Part shown: in pieces, positions 41,253-45,000 of the stretch | Layout: the number at the start of each line of letters is the position of its first letter | How positions within the stretch are numbered: position 1 is the first letter of the stretch | NCBI GenBank assembly: GCA_034096865.1 | Contig: JAWQFJ010017303.1 | Coordinates: forward strand, 1 to 45,000 | Source: Theodoxus fluviatilis | Taxonomy: Eukaryota > Mollusca > Gastropoda > Cycloneritida > Neritidae | Length of the DNA: 45,000 bases | Direction: 5' to 3' | Program-made: the position numbers and the translations under genes | The notes under the pieces: generated by a model | The model's input: only the letters and a program-made list of their open reading frames with translations | The model's database searches: none | Told to the model about the DNA's origin: nothing

Positions 41253-42615
41253 TCTCTATGTAACATACATGTACACAGTATTGTGCACAGACATAGTAAT
41301 CACTTTGCGAGACAACACAGTATGGTACAGTGACAACACAATTCAATACTGTAATCAAGCACACATGAAATGAAGCCAGCCAAGGCAGGGCAGGGCACTC
41401 TACCTGTTTGAGGATGAGGCGCTGGAGGATGTTGAGGACGAAGCCCAGGAGACGAGGGTACATGGACAGGGACTGCAGCACCGTGCGCATCAGCAGTGTG
41501 GGCAGTGGGTTCTGCTCCATCAGACTCTGCATCACCACCGCCAGCACCTCCTGTGTGTAGATCTGCTTCTCCGTGAAGCACAGGTTGGCCGCTGGTGTTG
41601 GAGAGGAGTAAACCCGACAGACTAGTGAGCTTTGATCCAGGTAGTAAAGGAAAGCAATCAAAGAATCAAGGAACTTTTTTTAGATGACCGAGAGCTACCC
41701 GAGGTCATGATGTAGATGTGGCCCAACCCCCATCCCCGAGAGCGTCGGGAAGAAAAGGCCGAAACACTTCATGACAGGCTCTCCCTCTGAAGACCATCAG
41801 TTGTCTTGCTCCTCTAGAAGTGTCTTGTCCTCAACTTAGTATACTGCCTCAGATGTTATCACTCTTGCAGAGGAGATAATGTAACTGCTTCTGCAGGACT
41901 GATATATACTCACATCACCTCCCTTAGAAGAGTATACTAACCGCAGGCCAATGGCATAATGGCTAGATCTACTGGCAACAGTGCAAGGTGATAAGGTTCA
42001 GTCTCTGCTTGGGGTGACTTGACTGCCACGTTCCATCCTTGTGATTTAATCTTTATGTTTCTCCCTTGAAAATAAAAACAAGAAGAGTTGAACACATCTT
42101 TCCTATGTGTATCCATACAAAGTGACAGAACTTCCAAAGGTATTGGAAGATATTTTTCTGCAGCAAGGCCTACCTTTGATGATGGTCTTCATGTCGCACT
42201 TGGCAGGGTCAATGTTGTGCAGTGCAATCAACAAGTCTGCTGGGGACAGAGGCGATGTAACTTCCCCTGAAAAAGTCACCAAAGGTTTTTGCATTAGGCA
42301 AAAACAAAATGTTGTGGTTACTTGAACCCTACCAACCCTATTTTTTTCTGCTGACCCTAATCAGTTTTTCTCTTCTTTTTTTTATCATGGGGGGGAAAAA
42401 AGAGGAAAGAAAGGAAATTGATGGAAAACAAGGAACTGTGTGCCGTCCTATTTTCCCTGCCCTTTGAGCACTCAGGAAATCCACCATTAAAGCATCGAAA
42501 AGCATTTTCAGTCAAAGAAAGTTTATGTTCAGTCTGGTATCTTCTAAAAAAAAATCTTTTTCCAGTTCAGGCTGACCTGAGCCTAAAGTTTTGGCCATGT
42601 TACCATAACCACAAC

Positions 42616-42671
<56 letters not shown>

Positions 42672-43575
42672 ATCATATATATATTTTCTCCTTACAGATA
42701 CCAACAGTCCGACCCCAGATGTTTGGTGTTCAATTTTAATTGGAGAACTTTCACCCATTCTGTGAACCCAAGTCAGTATTGACTCTGGCACAGTTCGCAA
42801 TGAATGCGTAATAGACTTGACCATTCGAGTTACAGCATTGCGCCAAAAATAGTTCGTTCTGATACTATTTTTCTCTCCACTTTTTACAGAAATCATTCAG
42901 ATGCAAAAACTTGTTTCCATTTCAACGCAAACAGTTTACTTTATCGAATAAACACTTGTTTAATGCCTCAACAAGAGTAAGTTATGAGTTTTGTGCGAAA
43001 TAGTCTTAGAACTTTAACGGCGCATGTCAGGGTGCAGATCGGCTATCGCACAAGCCTTTCGTGTGACCTCCATTTGCATAAATTGGACGAAAACCTTCCA
43101 TCATGTGATGTCAACTGGGCTCGAGATACTTTCGCCAGTAGGTGAAGTCTCTAGTAAACTAGAATGACTTTCACCAATATTCTTGAAAATTCTCCTTCTC
43201 AACTCTGGGTGAATAGGTCATGGAAATGCAAGCAACTTCATTGAACCACTCCTGAACTGAAATAAAAACTCAGTACCTAAGGTATAATACAATTTCCAAA
43301 AAACTCTGAAATTTATTAAGAATATGAACACACACAACGTTTAAGCACAGTAATGCTATCACGGTGCCATCAAATGCAGTACTGCAAAGAAAAAGGGAAA
43401 AAGAAAAAGAAAAGAAAAGACAACAATAACAACAAGAACCCCATCAAAGTCTGCCTACCATGGCCACCCATAAGTCTGTTGAAAACTTCTTTCACAACGG
43501 CTGGATTCAGCTTGATCAACTTTGGTAAGGCATTCTTCACCTCATTCTGCAGGGAGAAAGAAAAGCATTATGGGT

Positions 43576-43609
<34 letters not shown>

Positions 43610-44497
43610 GATCAATAGGTGGCAAAACTTATTTTGCCTATGACACAACAACATTGTAACATGACAGTTTTATATGCAAATGGCAGTAAGGCCATTTCGC
43701 AAATGGAAATCCCAGTGATACCATAACTTCCTCCACACCCTCTTTGACTTTCATTTAGGATGGTGTGTGTGTGTGTGCGTATGTGTGTGTATGTGTGTGT
43801 GTATGTGTGTGTGTATGTGTGTGTGTGTGTGTGGTGTGTGTGTGTGTGTCTGTGTAAGTGTGTGTGTCTGTGTAAGTGTGTGTGTGGTGTGTGTGTGTAT
43901 GTGTGTGTGTAAGTGTGTGTATAAGTGTGTGTGTGTAAGTGTGTGTGTGTGTGGTGTGTGTATGTATGGGTGTGTGTGTGTGTATGGGTGTGTGTGTGTG
44001 TATATGTGCGTGTGTATGTGTGTGTGTGGTGTATGTGTGTGTGGTGTGTGTGTGTGTGGTGGGTGTATGTGTGTTTGTGAGTGTGTGTGCATGTGATTAA
44101 CACTGAAAAACATATTTTTAAAACCTACATACTCTTGGGAGAAAAGGCACAATATTAATGAAAGTGATGTATCACACATACTCCAGTGTCACAAATTGCT
44201 TTGAATGATTGACTGGAATATCTGTGCAGTTGTAATCCCTTCTCAAAATCAAGTGAGATCTAGTTTAACAAACATTTACCTGTGACAAAAACTTTTCTTT
44301 TTTTGCTAGCCCCTTGCCAAATGTCCAGACACAATGATATCAGGTCTCTTGCAATCCAAGAGATTCCCAGTCAGCAGAGATACAGCTCCAACTTACCTTG
44401 GAGAGGCCAGTAAGGACGGGTATGAGGAAGCGTACATCTGGCACCCGCTTGTGGTACAGGTCCCTCACTCTGTCTACAAGCTCAGGTGATGGCACAG
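35730..44497 (-). CDS. SYMPK: Symplekin, C-terminal eight exons (5' part off window)
   Basis: Symplekin is the scaffold that ties CPSF and CstF together in pre-mRNA cleavage/polyadenylation and, with CPSF73 and CPSF100, in histone pre-mRNA processing (family knowledge). Eight exons join into 442 codons plus stop. The first five ([114 protein letters not shown]) form the conserved Symplekin C-terminal domain and are nearly identical to the vertebrate protein. AHIPQT follows. After that comes a divergent tail: Pro/Ala-rich repeat, acidic [13 protein letters not shown] region and basic Arg/Ser end. The N-terminal HEAT domain that binds Ssu72 lies right of the window. Confidence 0.97.
36417..36872 (-). 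CDS. SYMPK: SYMPK exon G, Pro/Ala-rich and acidic
   Basis: 152 codons, frame open throughout: [17 protein letters not shown] start, two exact copies of a 21-residue block containing [17 protein letters not shown], then acidic [20 protein letters not shown] and VEEVVQVK. Acceptor CTTGCAG|CC, donor AAG|GTAGGA, phase 0 at both ends. Probably disordered. Confidence 0.93.
36587..36712 (-). repeat. SYMPK: In-frame 63-bp coding duplication in SYMPK
   Basis: Two identical 63-bp copies (36587-36649, 36650-36712) encode the same 21 residues (core [19 protein letters not shown]). Perfect identity implies a recent event; copy number may vary. Confidence 0.97.
36955..37200. repeat. GT tract followed by CA tract
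   Basis: GT-rich 36955-37055, then unique sequence, then CA 37122-37200; opposite orientation, in the SYMPK intron between exons F and G. Confidence 0.9.
37804..38440. repeat. (GGAT)n array, about 640 bp
   Basis: GGAT with AGGATGATAGGAT variant blocks that recur as larger units. Its right end merges into ATGAATGGAGTTTTACAACC, the head of an interspersed repeat. Confidence 0.97.
38440..38595. repeat. Interspersed repeat copy following the GGAT array
   Basis: GTTTTACAACCTATCAGCCT, AGGCCATTGAG, then CGCACAGGGAGACACAGTGG. Related to the fragment at 31520-31745. Confidence 0.5.
38685..38786 (-). CDS. SYMPK: SYMPK exon F
   Basis: Encodes [20 protein letters not shown] then [18 protein letters not shown].. 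matches vertebrate QAHIPNSIM. Acceptor CTGTACAG|AAAGCT, donor CCAG|GTCAGT. The acceptor and first ~25 exon bases are copied 13 more times upstream in the intron. Confidence 0.95.
38757..39905. repeat. 80-bp minisatellite built on the SYMPK exon F acceptor
   Basis: Fourteen copies (the true exon start plus 13) of an 80-bp unit. Gene-strand core: TTTCCTGTACAG|AAAGCTCA then CATCCCCCAGACC. Most differ at only a few positions; two copies carry an 8-bp insertion (AGCCATTA). Confidence 0.97.
39906..40422 (-). other. Unique part of SYMPK intron before the 80-bp array
   Basis: AT-rich, no ORF or repeat; directly follows the exon E donor. Confidence 0.8.
40423..40599 (-). CDS. SYMPK: SYMPK exon E
   Basis: Encodes [40 protein letters not shown] and on to GFTENQ; last part of the conserved domain. 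Acceptor CTGCAG|GT, donor CCAG|GTAGGT. Phase 0. Confidence 0.97.
41217..41250. repeat. (CA)n microsatellite
   Basis: Short pure CA tract in the SYMPK intron between exons E and D. Confidence 0.95.
41404..41591 (-). CDS. SYMPK: SYMPK exon D
   Basis: Encodes [20 protein letters not shown], then [20 protein letters not shown] and [19 protein letters not shown]. Acceptor CACCAG|CG, donor CAG|GTAGAG. Ends in phase 0. Confidence 0.97.
42174..42266 (-). CDS. SYMPK: SYMPK exon C
   Basis: Encodes [20 protein letters not shown] then [11 protein letters not shown], matching vertebrate [20 protein letters not shown]. Acceptor TTTTTCAG|GG, donor AAAG|GTAGGC. Phase 1 at both ends. Confidence 0.97.
42618..42668. 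repeat. (AT)n microsatellite
   Basis: About 25 AT units in the SYMPK intron between exons C and B; self-complementary, cruciform prone. Confidence 0.97.
43459..43546 (-). CDS. SYMPK: SYMPK exon B
   Basis: Encodes [20 protein letters not shown] then VFNRLMGGH. Acceptor CCTGCAG|AA, donor CATG|GTAGGC. Phase 0 to 1. Confidence 0.96.
43579..43608. repeat. (CA)n microsatellite
   Basis: Fifteen CA units about 33 bp upstream (in gene sense) of the exon B acceptor. Confidence 0.95.
43759..44096. repeat. (GT)n array with GTAAGT variants
   Basis: Complex GT array with repeated TGTGTAAGTGTG and GTGGTGTG blocks in the intron between SYMPK exons A and B. Confidence 0.97.
44397..44497 (-). CDS. SYMPK: SYMPK exon A (first in window)
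   Basis: Encodes [20 protein letters not shown] then [13 protein letters not shown]. Acceptor TTCGAAG|CT (weak pyrimidine tract), donor AAG|GTAAGT. Starts in phase 1, so two bases of its first codon are here. Confidence 0.93.
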
Positions 44498-45000
44498 CTT
44501 CGAAGAGAAAAAGACATCACAGGACATAAATACATGCTTTCCTACAAAAGCAACAGTGTATGCAAGAGATTTAGTGGCCACTGCTATTCCAATTTCTTGA
44601 GTTAATAAACTCTTGACATAACATCTGTGATGATGCATAACGGTGAAGCAAATGTTTACTTATTTTATTTTTGTTTTCAGGCTCAGTCTACGAACTAGAC
44701 AGATTGGTGTGGTAGCAGTGCATAAGTGCACATGAGCTATGTACATATGTCTACCAACTAGACACATTGGTATGACAGCTGTACATAAGAGCTATGTACA
44801 TGTATGTATGTTAACTGTAGACCTGCCCAAGCACTACTGGCTTCAGACACAAGTTCATATTATTCTATCTTCATATCTGCAATCTCACCAGAAATATTTT
44901 GGCAAACATTTTCCAGGTCTCCAAGTGAGTTGCAATCACAAAAATCACTTTCATCACACCAAGATAATGTCTTTCCAGGAGTGCAAAACTTTTTTAATTA
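44498..45000 (-). other. Right edge, SYMPK intron
   Basis: Upstream intron of exon A. I looked for the preceding conserved block (LVTRCLHSLTDK-like) and did not find it. Confidence 0.7.

Noticed and set aside
44880..44945. Possible SYMPK exon reading LGDLENVCQNISG
   Set aside because: Followed by a GTGAGA donor, but it does not match the symplekin block expected before exon A.

Overview
The window is animal nuclear DNA from a genome that is very rich in simple repeats. It looks lophotrochozoan, most likely a gastropod mollusc: the genes are split into many short exons with introns of a few hundred bases to about 4 kb, CA/CT/GGAT microsatellites are abundant, and there are LINE-like 3' tails. 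The taxon is an inference; nothing here identifies a species.

There are two protein genes, both on the minus strand, so transcription runs from right to left. (1) 44497-35730 holds the last eight exons of symplekin (SYMPK), the scaffold of the mRNA 3'-end cleavage/polyadenylation and histone pre-mRNA processing machinery. The gene enters from the right edge; the window carries the conserved C-terminal domain, a Pro/Ala and acidic linker, and a basic Arg/Ser tail. (2) 30025-827 holds the first 29 exons of RAB3GAP2, the non-catalytic subunit of the Rab3 GTPase-activating complex. These exons join into one continuous frame of exactly 3357 nt (1119 codons, initiator Met included); the last part of the protein lies beyond the left edge. 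Exon borders were set by reading both sides of every junction for GT/GC...AG and requiring the frame and the family similarity to continue. Two junctions need a GC donor.

Between the genes (about 35500-30170) I see no coding sequence, only palindromes, microsatellites and interspersed-repeat fragments. The presumed RAB3GAP2 promoter, about 80-120 bp upstream of the ATG, has a CCAAT box, a CRE and an ETS site packed together.

The most unusual thing in the window is how tandem repeats relate to splice sites. Three minisatellites have a repeat unit that contains a copy of an exon-intron junction of the neighbouring exon. A 24-bp array (about 58 copies) starts at the donor of RAB3GAP2 exon 18. 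A 47-bp array (about 73 copies) starts at the donor of exon 17. An 80-bp array (13 extra copies) repeats the acceptor and first codons of a SYMPK exon. They form arrays of decoy splice sites. The 24-bp decoys would extend exon 18 in frame by 8 residues each; the 47-bp and 80-bp decoys lead to stop codons. Two more RAB3GAP2 donors (exons 5 and 13) run straight into a (TTTC)n or (GT)n microsatellite. I found no CRISPR array, prokaryotic system or intact mobile-element gene.
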